Shown: piece by piece, positions 24,599 to 37,508 of the stretch | Position numbering within the stretch: the stretch's first letter is position 1 | How the letters are laid out: each line of letters starts with the position of its first letter | From: Tetrahymena elliotti 4EA | Lineage: Eukaryota > Ciliophora > Oligohymenophorea > Hymenostomatida > Tetrahymenidae | DNA length: 64,000 nt | NCBI GenBank assembly: GCA_000231825.2 | Contig: JH720372.1 | Span: forward strand, 1,401 to 65,400 | Direction of reading: 5' to 3' | Notes under the pieces: model-generated | Databases searched by the model: none | What the model was told of the DNA's origin: nothing | What the model saw: only the letters and a program-made list of their open reading frames with translations | Position numbers and translations under genes: made by a program

Positions 24599-26074
24599 AT
24601 GGAAGTAGAATAAGTTTAGGAATAAAATCAAAAAGAAATATCTAATGAAGAATTATAAGTCTATGACAGATAAAGATTCATTGGAGTTGAGGTTTAAAAA
24701 AGGTAATTTTCGTAAAAATTGAAAAAATCTAATCTAATAATTATTTTTTCCTTAGATTATTAAATGCTAAAGTATTTATTACTCCTGCAAATGGTGTTAA
24801 CACTGAATTAGCTAAAAATTTAATTCTTTGTGGTACAAATATTTCTATTGCAGATAATGAGATTATCAATTAAGATGATGTTGAGACAAATTTCTTGATT
24901 GCACCCCATGATTTAGGAAAAAGAGTAAACATTATAAGAAATATATTATGCAATTTATCTTAAGAAAACTCATTTTGAAAAAAGAGAGGTGAAGTTGTTA
25001 AAGCTAAGTTGCAAGATATGAATCCCATGGTAAAAATAGATCTATACGAAACCTTTAATATTAACTAATTTTACTCAAAATACATTCTTGAATAAGATGT
25101 ATAATGCTCTTTTACTAAAGAATTCTTCAATTAATTTAATATAATAACTTCCTCTACTCCAATCTTTAAGGAAATGGTAATTTAAAGAACTTTTGTTTCA
25201 TATAATAATTGAAATATTTTTAATAATTAGGAATTATATGATGAAATAAGCCACTTTTTAAATATTCCATATTATAATCAACTTTGCTGTGGGTTATATG
25301 GTTTCTTTTATGTTTCTCTTGGATCTCTATTCGAATTGACACAGTAATAAATTAATTAAAAAAGATATGCATTGAAATATAAATAATATATCAAATTCTA
25401 ATAATAAAATAAATAATTAAAAATAGAGCCAAACCTAAAGTGTAAAAAACTAAAATTGTTCAAGGAAAATTAGTTAAGGAACCTATTTTGTTTGAGTATT
25501 TCCATAAAATTAGTTTGAAATCTGATAAATTAAAAAACTTTTTAGGGACAAACCCCAGAGGATCAAAGCCAGTTTATCATGCTATTCAAAGTAATTCATT
25601 TTAAACATTTATTATGTATAAAAAGTTTGTGTCTACATATAAAAAGTGATGAAGAGAGCAGAAGATTTGAATTTAAAATATGATCCCTACAACAACAATG
25701 AAGACAATTAAAAAGTTTTAGAAAAAATAGTTGAGCTTGCTCAAGAAAAAATTAAAAATGATGAAGATAGAGAATTCTACACTAACTTTTCTAAATTCTA
25801 TGGTATAGAACATTGCCCAGTATATTCTGTTATTGGTAGTGTTGCAAGTCAAGAGTTTATTAAAGTAATTGCAAGTAATTTCTATTTCATTAAATTATTA
25901 AAAATTAAATATTTCCTTTCATTAACTAAAGAGGACAAAATGCCAGCCCTCAACTGGTTCGTCTATGACAGCTAACTTGGTTATGGAAAAATAGAAAGTT
26001 AAACTGATAAAATAGATGCAACATATGTTGATTTACCTGAATTAACTAGAAAAATTGAAGAATAGTTTGAATGA
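24599..26074 (+). CDS. AOS1: SUMO-activating enzyme subunit 1 (AOS1/SAE1)
   Basis: This would be the regulatory half of the heterodimeric SUMO E1, pairing with UBA2, which carries the catalytic cysteine. Exons: 24599-24702, 24756-24924, 24985-25176, 25231-25343, 25427-25590, 25647-25874, 25932-26074; 1113 nt, 370 residues, close to the usual 340-350. Family marks are VYDRQRFIGVEVQKRLL near residue 22, AKNLILCG, DVETNFLIAPHDLGKR, KLQDMNPMV, CCGLYGFFYVSLG, and near the end SQEFIKVIAKDKMPALNWF with WFVYDS. The second intron contains the only in-frame TGA (24976-24978), and splicing 24925-24984 restores the family alignment. Two oddities: the glycine-rich loop (GLKGLG in animals) reads PANGVN, and the YDRQxRLxG motif is one residue shorter. 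NAE1/ULA1 is the alternative, but the GLYGFFYVSLG segment and the C-terminus fit SAE1 better. Confidence 0.88.
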
Positions 26075-26636
26075 TGGATTTTTAAAGATTGTTTAAAAGC
26101 ATTTAAATATTGAAAAATATCTGAAAAAATTTTATTTATGTAAATTATTAGTTTAAATAGCTATTAATCTATGCTCTAATAACTTAAATATTTTATTGAA
26201 AAATATATTAGATACTTTATCTTATACAAATTAACTCTAGTAATAACAAAAAAATTTTTTATCATCATAAAGTTTTTCTCTCTAAATAAAATAAGATATT
26301 TTTTTAAATTTAATCAATTTGAATACTTTTAAAAAATTAAAATATTTTTTAATTTTTATTGAAACCAAAAATAAACAAAAAAGACTAAATTTAAAAATAA
26401 TTTGAATATTTTATTGTTAATCCTTGATAACATTTATAATATAAAATAAATTAAAAAGCTAAAGTTTATTAATTTATTAATTTAAGAGATTAAGCGGTTT
26501 TAATTAATTTTAGAAATATTTTGAATATTTTGTACAAAAAATAAAGATAAAATGCATACTGTAATATTTAATATATTTGAAAATTCAATATTTAATAAAT
26601 TAGTTGATTTAGATATTATAAATGAAATTATTATTT
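26075..26636. other. Intergenic region between convergent genes
   Basis: This is the 3' flank shared by AOS1 (+) and the next gene (-). It is very AT-rich with nothing recognisable. Confidence 0.55.
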
Positions 26637-28908
26637 TCATTTTTAAGTTGATTAACTCATAAATTATAATTAAGGTAATAAATGAGGACTCCTGCTCCTT
26701 AAGGGAGTAATCCTATTTTTAGTGTATGGATTCAATAATTAGTTTTTATTATTTTAATCTCTATTAAAGAAAAGATTGTGCTATTCCTAGCCATTATAAT
26801 TATGGAAGAACATTTTGTCATTCGATTTTACTGGTGTATTTTTTAATTTTATAGGGCTTGGTATAGATGGGTTATATTTTGTGCTTGAAGATGTAATTGT
26901 TGATTTAAGTGTTAAATCAGATTAAGAATGACTACTTACTTTAACTTATCTTTGCATTATAACACTCTTAAAGAATTATTAAGTTGTTGAACTCAAATCT
27001 ATGGAAGAGTAAGGAATGTTTCTATTACTAATTTACTATTTTAGCATTTTATATAAGATTAAATTAAAAATAAATAAATAATAGTAAATACTGGCTGATT
27101 AAGATTAAATCTTGAAGTTTTTGAAAGTTCTTCTTGAGCATGAGCAGTTTATTCTATACGGTCAATTATTTTCTCAAAAGGTAATGACTATTTAAAGAAT
27201 AGATTTTGCAAGTCTTTTCTTAAAATAATTTTAGGGGGAAGCTACTTTAAAATAGAGTTTTAAGAATTTCTCTACTATAGTTTATAAGGATTTTGTTTCT
27301 TCTCTATTTTCACAGGTGATCTAAAATAAATAAAAATTTAACCTTAGATTAATTGGAAATTTAAAATAAATTTACTAAATTTCTGGGATAACTAGATTCT
27401 TAAAGCTCATAGATAAAGTACTATTTTTAAACATTTCTTTTCTATTTGTTTACTAAATAGTATCATCGTGATCATGAATATTGCTTAAGGATCTAATTTT
27501 TAAAATAATATGATTATTGATTTTTTGAAAAGCAATTACTCAATTATATTGTATTGCAACATAGTATTTCTCATTTTTTTGATATTCTCTTAAGGACGAG
27601 AGTAGTTGGATTTATTTCTGTTGAATTTATAATTATCTAAATCTGTTTGAGTAAGTCTTTCTTTATAATCTTAATCAGTCATTTTACTACCAGGTGTATT
27701 TTTATCAGGAGTGTAATCACTAATATAAGTCATTCTAATATTTGTTCTCCCCTTAGAATTACCTCTTTCCAATTTTTCATATTTATTTTATTCTTACTAG
27801 AACTGTTAAAGTGAATCCTACTATTTTAATTCATTTTAACCTTAGCTATTATCTTATTACTCAAATAATGTTTTCTCCAAAGCTAAAATATTTAAATAAA
27901 AATGGTAAAATTGAACAAACAATATTTGAATGAATTAATGAATATATTTATAAATTAATTACCTTCCTTTAAGATAGTCATTTACTTTTCTTTCCTTAAC
28001 TTAAAGTTTTTATTATCACCAATTTGAGACTTTAAGTTTTGAATGACTATATTGGCTAAATTAACTTTTCTTGCCATTGCTGTTTAAATATCCATATCAT
28101 TATGTTTTATTTGGTATGCTGTTGCAGGCCCTCCACATTCATGACATGTACAACTCTTTCTTCTTAATTTTTTGGCCTATTTCTTTTTCTTTCTTTATTG
28201 TCTCATAACAATAAACTTCTAAGCCAAAACATTTTCTTTTTGTTTTTTTCTAGGGAATGTGATTATTTGGCTCCCTCTACGTCCATTAGTTGCATTTAAA
28301 TTAGGTTGAGATATACTCTATGCAATCATTATAGTGGGCATTTAATCTTACTGCTATTGTTGTCTGTATTAATCATCAAGTTCTTAAATTAAAGATTTAT
28401 ATTTCACTATATCACCTGAAAAACATCTTTTTTATTTATTCTATTAAAGTGAAGGATGGAGAGCAATTTAGTGATTATTATCATAGTTATTAACTGAATT
28501 CTTTGTTAATTTAGATAATTTTAGTTCATTCAGTTCTTTTACTGCAATAGATTGTTCTTAATTTTCAGTGTTATTTATTTCTAAATTTTTATTATTATAA
28601 TAGTTAAATTTATTAATTGCATCCAAATCAAAATATGAAAAATTTATCAATTTTTTTTAGCTTGAAAATTGATTGCTATAATTTTTATTTTTGTTAGTTT
28701 CTTTGTTGGAAGTTTGATTTGAAATAATATTATTTTTAATAATACTGTAATTGATATTAGAAAAGCTTTGAATATTATTTCCATTGTTTTTGGATATTGA
28801 ATTGTTCCTTGATTTTGGTTTTTTCCTATGTTATAAATGATGGAAAAAATTATCCAAAATTAACAAATCAGGACTTTAAGGTTCACTTGCAGAAGTTTTA
28901 TTAGTCAT
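26637..28908 (-). CDS. Basic, N/Q/S-rich protein with a CTCHECGG motif
   Basis: Exons in transcript order: 27963-28908, 27540-27882, 27376-27492, 27092-27320, 26637-27035; 2034 nt, 677 residues, phases 1, 2, 2, 0. I do not recognise the family. The N-terminal 230 residues are Asn/Ser-rich. A central basic block (RRKRKKK-like, then KKLRRKSCTCHECGGPA, near residue 265) carries a CxCxxC motif that might bind a metal. It is followed by a likely helix with regularly spaced hydrophobics (ARKVNLANIVIQNLKSQIG through ALEKTLFEQQ), suggesting a coiled coil or bZIP-like dimer, though without a clear leucine zipper. The C-terminal half is disordered with many S/T-P sites. The antisense strand is also open for long stretches, but only the minus strand gives compatible splice phases and a sensible protein. 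The upstream small gene (29303-29822) could conceivably be a 5' part of it. Confidence 0.78.
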
Positions 28909-29302
28909 AAAGTAAATTAATTTTTGTAAATAAATTATCTAAAAATAATCAGCAAATTATTTTGAATTAATTAATAAATAACTCACAAACACTTGAAAAA
29001 TTGTAAATATCTTTTGTCTATTTTTTGAATGATCAGCTGGAAAGTAGATAAATAAGTTAATATAAAAAATTAAGGCAACATCATAAGTAGATTTCGAGGT
29101 GATAGAAAATACCTATATTAATCCTACTTAAAAGTTATAAATAGCAGCTTCAAATAAATAATATTATTTGATTCAATTTGACTAAAAAGTTTAACTGGTT
29201 TTCATTATTGGGAATAATAAATATTTTTTTAAGTTATGTAAAATAATATTTATTTTTTGTTTTCTATCATCAAATTTAGAAATTTTTTAATTTTGGATAA
29301 TA
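28909..29302. other. Short spacer between two minus-strand genes
   Basis: It is AT-rich and is either an intergenic promoter or, less likely, one long intron joining the two flanking models. The frame stays open upstream of the ATG at 28908, so the sequence alone does not decide. Confidence 0.4.
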
Positions 29303-29822
29303 TCATAAGATCACTGAATTATGTTTATAAGTTACTAAATAAATTTTGTTACTTTCATTATCATAGATTGTGTAGATTCTAATTGGTTTTTTTGAATTAG
29401 GAAGAATGAGCGTCTCTTCATTTGCTATTTGTAAGGCTTACTTCTTTTCTCCTTTTATTGTTTTTTGGCTCTGAAATGGCTAAATTTCATTATCTAATCC
29501 TATTTTTAAAAGTTTATCATTATCTAATTGTTTACTGGTTTATTAATAATTAAATGAAATCTGTTTTAACAAATTCATACTTGACTATTTTCTTTCAATT
29601 TTATGGCCTGTTGCAACTTGATTTAGGTTGAATTAACCTAATAACTTATTATAATGATAAAAAAATATGAGTATATAAGCTATTATGTGGTAGATTTAAC
29701 TTTTTTTTAGAGCTAATAATAAATAATTAAAGGATTACATCAAAATTTTAGTCAATCTTATTAACAATAGGGGTTCCTTCTGAATAAGATGAAATAGAGT
29801 CATTTAAATCATTATTAATCAT
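29303..29822 (-). CDS. Small unknown protein, two exons
   Basis: Exon 1 29739-29822 and exon 2 29303-29644 are joined at phase 0 by a 94-nt intron and encode 141 residues. The protein starts MINNDLNDSISSYSEG, is rich in Asn, Ser, Gln and Lys, and has a more ordered C-terminal third (ANEETLILPNSKKPIRIYTI). No domain is recognised. Codon composition and splice signals favour a real exon, but the 3' end is uncertain: a donor before the TGA could extend it into the next gene downstream. Confidence 0.5.
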
Positions 29823-31086
29823 GGATTTTGTAAGCTTTTAATTTGTGTTTATACTTTGATTTTGAGTTTTGAAAAGCAAAAAAATTTATAAAATGGTTCT
29901 TTATTAACTAAATAAGTTCTTTTAACTTGCTTGCTTGCTTAATAATATCAATCAATCTATAAATCAATATATCAATATCTTATCTAAAATTAAATGCACT
30001 TATTAATTCGCAGAAATATTTTATGAATAATTAATTAATTATTTAATTTTGATAATTCATTGTTTATTAATAGTTTTTACAAAAAGAACTCTTTAATTTT
30101 ATGTACTAACTAGAGGTTGTAATTAATTCAAGTCCTTTCCATTACTGAAATTAATAATTTATTAATATATCTAAAATAGGAGCATAAAAATCTTATCATT
30201 ATCTTTATTAAATACTTATCTTATTTTCTTTCAGTCAATTTACTCCTCTCAAATTCCATAAAATAAATATCTCTTCCATATCCACAAATAAATAATCATC
30301 ATTTTATCAATGCATAATCTCTTCTTTAAAAAAATAATCAATAATTTAGTTTTCCTTACACATATTTTTTCATTTTAAGTCCCTTACTTATTTAAGTGTT
30401 TAAACTAATTTACTATGTGAATATTTATTAAATAATTTTCCAAACTCTAAAATTTGTAAGTAAGATTACTATTACTAACATTAAATATTTTCTAACATAG
30501 TTATTATAGCTTCCAAAGAGTAAAGAGTGGCTATAGAATTAATCTGAAAAAAAAAACTAAAAACTCTTTCTTCATAAATTTCTTAAATAATCTTAGCTAA
30601 ATGAAGTTTAAAAATCTTTGAAATCTATCTAAATGGTTTTACTAAAATTTTCTAAAGGTATTATTTTATTTCTTTGGCTTATTTTTAAGTAGACCTCAAT
30701 ACTTTTATAATAATTTTTTTCTCAAAAATTTTACTCATTAAAATATAAAATAATATATAATCTAGCTCATCATAAATTAAGAAGTCTGATCCCTACTATT
30801 TGCTATTATGTGACCTTAAGGAGATAATATTATTTACATAAAAATGATTTAAAAAATATTCCATTAAGATAAATTTTTAAAATTGAATTACTTTCTTATT
30901 TCTCGCAAAAACTGTTTGTATAAAATCAATTTTTACCTCATTTTTGTAATATTGAAAGTACAAAAACATACATAAATGATTAAATATGAACAAAATAAAT
31001 TAAAAAAGTAATTTGAAACTAGATAAATTATTTTAAAAATTAATGAATATTTTAAATTTAATTAATTTTTCTAATTTTAAAGTTGT
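29823..31086. other. AT-rich intergenic region
   Basis: It lies between BBS9 (3' end at 31087) and the start of the small gene at 29822. No frame with protein-like composition was found. Confidence 0.55.
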
Positions 31087-34000
31087 TCACTGTTTTTCTA
31101 ACTAACCTTTTGAGATCTTATCAAACACAAATGTAAGATTCTTTTTGAATTTTGCAAAATCTTCTATCTTTTGAATATTCAAGTGAGTTTCTTTCATTTC
31201 TTTTTTCATTACTACTTTAAGTAAGTAAATAACATTAGCGTTAGTTATTTCTTCCCATCCAATTTCCTCTTCATCTCCTGTAATATTACTGGAAATAGCA
31301 TTTTCAAGTTGATACATAGTTTCTGAAGAGAGGTTGAATCTTATTTTGAAAAGCCACAAAATGAGCTTTACTGTAATTGACAAATTATTTGAGACTTAAT
31401 TTAACTAATCTTAAATCTTTTCATATTTATTACCCAACTATATTAAATCATCAAAACTCTATTTAAAGATAAAAAATCTTCAGTAAATATATACTAATTT
31501 AAATTTTTTATTACCTTTTGCATCAAAATATCTAAATTATTTATTGGTGCAGGATTTTTTTCTTTGAATCTAGTTAATAATCTTTTTTAGATAGTACGAA
31601 ATTCAGTAGCCTTTTTTTCTAAAAGTTCTTTATTATCCAATAATTTATGACGAAGCAAAAAGTGAGCATCAACCACTGTAAAAAAATCTTAGAATGTAAC
31701 TACTTCAGTAAAAGTTATATCTGCTACTTTCTTTTCTAAATTTAATTTCAAAAAATATATTTCCAAATTTGTTTTAAAATCTTAAATACATGAAAGTGTT
31801 TTAGTTTTTTTGGACTTAATTTAATTTGTTTTGAGAAATTTATTTTTATTAATTAAGGTTTTAATTTAAAAAATATTTGATTTCAAAACTTTGTTAGTAA
31901 TCGTCTTATTAGAAAAAATGGGTATCTCATAAAAATAAATTCTTGATATTGTTTTAACATAAATTAATTTTAGTTTCTAATTTTAAAAATCTTACTTGAT
32001 TCTTAGTATTTTTTAATTTTTTCAAAGAAATAAAGCATGATGAAATAAATGCCTTCAAAAGTTGAGCTTTGAATTCTATACTTATCTCCTTGCTTTGAGC
32101 ATAAAATTGTACCATAATTCCCATTTGAATACTCAAAAGTATAAGTATTGGGTGCTTATAAGCATTCTTCTTAGTTTGTGCATTTTTCTACAACATCTTT
32201 AAATACTTCTATCATCTAAAGTAATAAATTTTAGTTAAAATGCTATTTTTTATTTAAGACTTAATTACATTTTCACATGGTAAACTTGTGTTAAAATTTA
32301 ATTTATAATTTGCATTTTTAATAGGAACAGCTAAATGACATTGTAAACCACATGGTAATTCTATTCTGCCAACTGAGTTCCTTGGATCTCTATTAGCCTA
32401 TTCTGTTAAATAAATTAGATAAGTTTTTTGATTGAAATGAATATTTATACTGCCTGGAATACTGTTATGATATGAGCAAAGGACTTCTACATAACTTGTT
32501 GAAGGAGTATAGGATTTATTTACATAAATTGGAAATTCATATTAATATGTATTGACTAATTCTTCTACTGAGTGAGGCATTTTATTAGCAGGTACTTCTA
32601 AATTAGGAGGTAAAATAAGAGATATAATGACATCGGTAGCTTTAATACCTGTATACTAAAGATTTAGAGTTACTTTTACACACTTAACTTAACCGCTTTC
32701 AAATTTATAATATTTTTCTTCATCTTAAACATATTCGTAAGCTGGTATTGGGCCTTAAACCTAAATTTTGAATGATAAATTAGAAAAATTAACTCAATAA
32801 TAACATTATTTTTACTTAAATATTTAAATTCATAACTTCACTAGCTTCAGCCTTTTTCACAGTCTGCTTACTTTCCATTTAATTAATTTTTTAAAATGCT
32901 GTTTCATACTAATCACTGATTTAATTTATTGTTAAATTTTATCCAGGTAGAGGAGCAAAAGTATCCATTTGATTGACTGGCGGTTCAGTTCCCAAATAGG
33001 ATACATTTAGCCAACCTTCATCATTCAATCCAACTATCAAACCTCTTTAGCCTTAAAAAGAGCCCACTCCAATACCATGACAAACATGATCTGTTCTAAT
33101 TTTATATAATAGAAAATTTTATTTATTTTTGTTAAATTTATTGATATTTATGATTTGGAAGAAATATTTAATAAAATTTGAGATTTAAAGAGAATAAATG
33201 AATCTTATTTAACAAGAAATCTCATTTATGTATCCATATTTTAAAGTATTTACTTTGTAGCCCAGAGAAGCTAAAAGTCTTCATATATCATAAGGTGATG
33301 AGTGAAAGATGAGATAATCAAATTAATAACACGAAGAGGCTATTAGCTAAGAGGGTCTATCACAGCCTTTGTATACTTTTCTTGGACTTCATTTATATAA
33401 AAATTAGCAGCAGGATAATCGAATCTCTTTTGAGTTCTAATTTATCCAGTTTATGTAATTACAAATAATGCTTCCTCAGTTAGAGATATAAAGTCAAATA
33501 TTTTATGATCACGACAAATACATTCTAGTTTCAGACATTACTCACCAATATTTAGTGTCCAATCTGGAAGTAATTTCTAAATTTAAAAATAATTATTAAT
33601 GATAGTTCACTTTCATTTTTTTAATCTAATATAATCTATTTTGATTTTATTTTTTGTTTGCTTATTTGATGTATGTTTACTTCTTCATTTATTAAACCTA
33701 AAATGGTTTAAATTTTTAAAATATTCAATTACTTTTGTTCCATTAGAATTACTGACAGCACCAATGTTAGAAATTTTGTAAGCTTCTATTTCATATGATG
33801 AATTTTACAAAACTATTTAATCTGTTCCTGCATTATAAGCTATTGGAGAAGGTAGAAGAAATTCTTATAGTTGAACCGTTGCTGTTACCTAATCTGATTC
33901 AATAATCATGAGTAAACCATCACAGCTTTATACACATATTTAATCTTTTGAAGATCCACCAAAACACCCTTAACACTTATATTATATTGCATTAATTAAT

Positions 34001-34543
34001 AACCTAACATAATCTAAATTAACAATTTACCATATTATATGCATTTCTTGGAAGATTGCAGACATAAGTCTTTTTTAAATTAATTCTTTGATCTGGAGTT
34101 GTTTCGCACTCGAATACACATAATTTTTTAAAAAATAACACTGATAATAGCATAAGACCTTGATTAGGAGAATAGTAACCACATCCTACCTTTATTTATA
34201 AAATTAAAATCAGTAAATGCTTAAACGAACCTATAAAAACACTGTTAAAAATTTAAATTATGAAAAAAATGAAATAGTTTCACATTAAATGAATCAAATT
34301 TATGCTAACATTTACTTGGATTATTGGTTCATTAAAATTTTGCTCAAAAATCATATCATCTATTTAAAAATCTGCTTTTTTAGGTGCATAGATTCTGAGG
34401 AAACCTTAGAAAGAGCCAACAATAATTCTATCTAAATTTTAGGGATTATTATCAATATTTGCAATGAGTAAATGCTTATCATCAAACTCCTCATTTCCTG
34501 ATATTCTTGTATTCCACCACTCCTTTGTTTAAAATAACGACAT
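31087..34543 (-). CDS. BBS9: Bardet-Biedl syndrome 9 protein homologue (PTHB1), BBSome subunit
   Basis: BBS9 is a core subunit of the BBSome, the coat-like complex that carries membrane proteins in and out of cilia. Exons in transcript order: 34316-34543, 34031-34189, 33733-33975, 33254-33576, 32816-33095, 32269-32760, 31996-32215, 31515-31735, 31087-31458; 2538 nt, 845 residues against about 887 in human. The N-terminus MSLFQTKEWWNTRISGNEEF and RIIVGSFQGFLRIYAP match the family start. Other landmarks: QICVQSCDGLLMI, DWTLNIGEQ, GLIVGLNDEGWLNVSYLGT, RYRIQSS, RLLTRFKEKNPAP, GWEEI and FVFDKISKG. The order implies a beta-propeller, a GAE-like beta domain, a platform and alpha-helical C-terminal parts. 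Intron 7 (31736-31995) is longer than the others and stays open upstream of the acceptor; the acceptor at 31736-31737 was chosen because it restores the family spacing. Confidence 0.95.
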
Positions 34544-36079
34544 CACTTTATTTGTGCTAAGGTTCTAAATTCAAAATCAAATAAATTTTTATATATAGTT
34601 CTATATTTTATTCTAAACAGACAACTTATCAATCTTAAATCTAAAAATATGTTGGCTATTATGATATTTAATTTATTCGTAATTAAATGATAAAAATCTT
34701 TAAGTAAATTAATTTATTGATAATTCATTTAATTAATTAAATATAAAGGATTCTTTTTATTCATTTATTTATATGAGAATCTATTTATTTGTCATAATTA
34801 ATCAATTTTCAAATCTTTCCAAATCAAATTGAATAAATTGCACAATTTGTATTTATTTTTTTAACACTGAATTAATAATAAAATAATATTTTTTAGACAA
34901 TATTCCATATTAATTCATATTAAAACTAATTAAAAATTCTATTATATAGGTAACTTATTTAATTAGTTAAACACCAAGGATTTCTCCATATTCAATTATT
35001 TATAAAAAATATTTGATTAAGATTAAAATCCTTTCAAATGGTCTATTTTGAATTTAAAAATATTACAAAACAAAAAGATTTATTCTAGTCATTTTTAATT
35101 TTTGTTGATAACTTTTATTTACAAATTTTAAAGTCTTTTAAACTATTTTTGATAATTGGAATTATTTTTTTATTTTAAAAGCAATACATATGATTTTAGA
35201 TAATACTCAATCAATAATAATACAATAATTTGTACTAAGAGTTACTGTGAAATATGACAATATTTGATATTTACATAATTAAAAATATATCTCACCCTTA
35301 CTTTTACCTGATAAAAAGAAGCTGATCATTTCTTTTAGCATATAACAAAATATTTAAAATAAAAAAGAAAAATTCTATTTAGTGTTAATATTAATGAGTA
35401 AATAATTTAATAAATTAAAACAACATATCTTTCATGAGATTTAATAATAAATAATATTAAATTTGAAAAAATATAAAAATAATTTGTTGAGATTATTTAA
35501 ATCTATTTGGTCAATGTAAATTAATTTTAATGGCTATGAGTTTTGTTAAATATTAATTTTTAAAATCCAAAAATATTTTAGTTTAATATTCTTTAGTATT
35601 TTGTTTGAAAAAGAATAGTTGGATGTTATGTTCATAAAAATAATTTTTTAATTTAAAATTTTTATGGATATTTTTGAAACAAAAATATTTTCAATCTAAT
35701 TTAATTTAACCAATAGAATTTCAAATGTAGAGAATATTTTAAACTCTTGTGGAGCTAAATAAATTATGGAGGTTTTATAAGTGTAAATAAAAGAGCAAGA
35801 TCGTTGATGGATTTAATTGCATGGCTGTAGTAAATAGGTAATTAGAATAAAGAAAATTTTATTTTTTAAAAATACAATTTATGAAGAAATAAATCAAAAT
35901 TAATCACATCCTTTCATTAGAAAGTATTTGAAATTCAGATAATTAAATGCGCATTTATATAAATAATTTGCAAGCAAGCTTATATAATTTATTATTTGTA
36001 ATTCTTTTTATAGTGAAAGTATTATTATTTCATATTTTATTGATTAGACAGAGAAAGTAAGAATAAAGTTAGAAAAAAC
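34544..36079. other. Divergent intergenic region
   Basis: It is shared by BBS9 (-) and a small membrane protein gene (+), so it should contain both promoters. It is very AT-rich and I see no specific element or gene. Confidence 0.55.
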
Positions 36080-36946
36080 ATGAAGTTTCTATTTCCTGTT
36101 GTGGTTTTATTTTTAGGCTTGTTAAATATAAGCTGGGCTAAATCATGTTCAAGCTGCAGAAATGGTTGCTGTGATTATTATGTAATACTTTTAAAAAATT
36201 TTATGGTCTTTTCTCTCATTTAAAATTTAAAAGAATTGAAAAAATAAATTTAGGATTAGCCTATAATAATGTGAAAATCTTATAGCATTATGCAATTTAA
36301 TCAAATAGTTAGAGTTGATTTATAAAATATTTTTGTTTGATATTATGTAAAAAATTATTTTTGAGAGTAAAATTTCTAGAATTTTTTAAAAATAATGTAA
36401 GAATATTATCCAAATATTGTAAATTTTAATCAAAAGGGAGATTGTGCTGAATATAGATCTGATTGCTCATATAGTTGTTATTATTGTAGAATTAATGGAG
36501 ATTGTGGTACATACAATGAATGTAATTCCTCTTCAGCAGCAACAATTATTATTGTTATTTGTGTGTTATCAGGTGCTGCTATAGTTGGTTTTGCTATTTG
36601 CTTTTATATTAGACGTAAAAGGAGATAAAAAATAGATTTAATTAGATAAAATCATCTTTAAGCTTAATTAAATGCTCAAAATAATACTTAAAATAATACT
36701 AATACCACTTAAGAAATTGCTATTGGTTATCCACTACCAGAAAATAACTAATATGCATATTAAATTTAACATCCCTAAAATTAAGTTGCATACAGTGGAA
36801 ATATAGCTTATGGATAAATATTAGCTAACTAGCACCCAACTTAATAGTATTAATGCACTATCCCAGCAGGGGAAGCTATTCCAAATTATTAAGTTACTTA
36901 ATAGCATCCTTAACATTTTGTCCAACCTGGTTATCCTGTTAATTGA
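36080..36946 (+). CDS. Small cysteine-rich type I membrane protein
   Basis: Exon 1 36080-36181 and exon 2 36380-36946 join at phase 0 and encode 222 residues. Residues 1-20 (MKFLFPVVVLFLGLLNISWA) are a clear signal peptide. The short ectodomain (about 65 residues) has paired cysteines: SCSSCRNGCC, then CAEYRSDCSYSCYYC and GDCGTYNEC. A transmembrane helix (TIIIVICVLSGAAIVGFAI) is followed by a stop-transfer RRKRR and a cytosolic tail of about 110 residues rich in Gln, Asn, Pro and Tyr. The family is not recognised; it may act as a small surface receptor or adhesin. The intron acceptor at 36378-36379 keeps the frame; another acceptor would alter about ten residues before the cysteines. Confidence 0.78.
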
Positions 36947-37508
36947 AATACTAAAATCTAAGACTTTTTGATAATAACATAACATAAAGGAATATTAATT
37001 TTCAATTTTTTTTGAGCAAAACATAAATTGTTAAAACTAATAAAGAGTTAAAAATTGTATAAATTCTTTTCATATTAGTAAAATATTTTTAAGTTTGTTT
37101 TCATTTTAAATAATTATTTATTTTTAATTTCTTCTTTCTCTGTTTATAATTTTTGGGTAGTATTTATTTTTATAAAATTCAATTTAAACTCAATAGTTTC
37201 TTAAGAAGTCTTATTGATACTCTTACTAAGAAACTAATTTGCTATTTACTTCACATAACTTTTTATTATCTTCTAAAAGTGTATCAGTATTAACATTATT
37301 TAAATTGTAAGTTATTAAATTTTTTTTCTTCAAATATTTTATTCTTCTTTTTTGAATTTTAATTGAATTAATATGAATCAGCTTTAAAAAAATAAAGAAT
37401 GCAAAGTTTAAGAATAATAAATGAAGAAATTAAGTGAAATTTAATAATTCCTATATATAGAGTGAATAAAATATAAATACAGTTTTATTTTTTAAAAGAC
37501 TTTTGAGC
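36947..37508. other. Intergenic region between convergent genes
   Basis: It is AT-rich with no coding sequence supported. It forms the 3' flank of the small membrane gene (+) and of the TmcB-like gene (-). Confidence 0.5.

Noticed and set aside
24970..24984. Premature stop (TGA) in AOS1
   Set aside because: The TGA lies in a 60-nt GT...AG intron whose removal restores the family alignment.
26682..26740. 16- or 21-nt mini-intron as in Stentor
   Set aside because: It arose from reading the antisense strand; the true gene is on the minus strand and needs no such intron.
26529..27660. Plus-strand multi-exon gene (several ATG frames, apparent GT-AG introns)
   Set aside because: The frames conflict with each other and have no domain, whereas the minus strand gives one 677-residue protein with closing phases.
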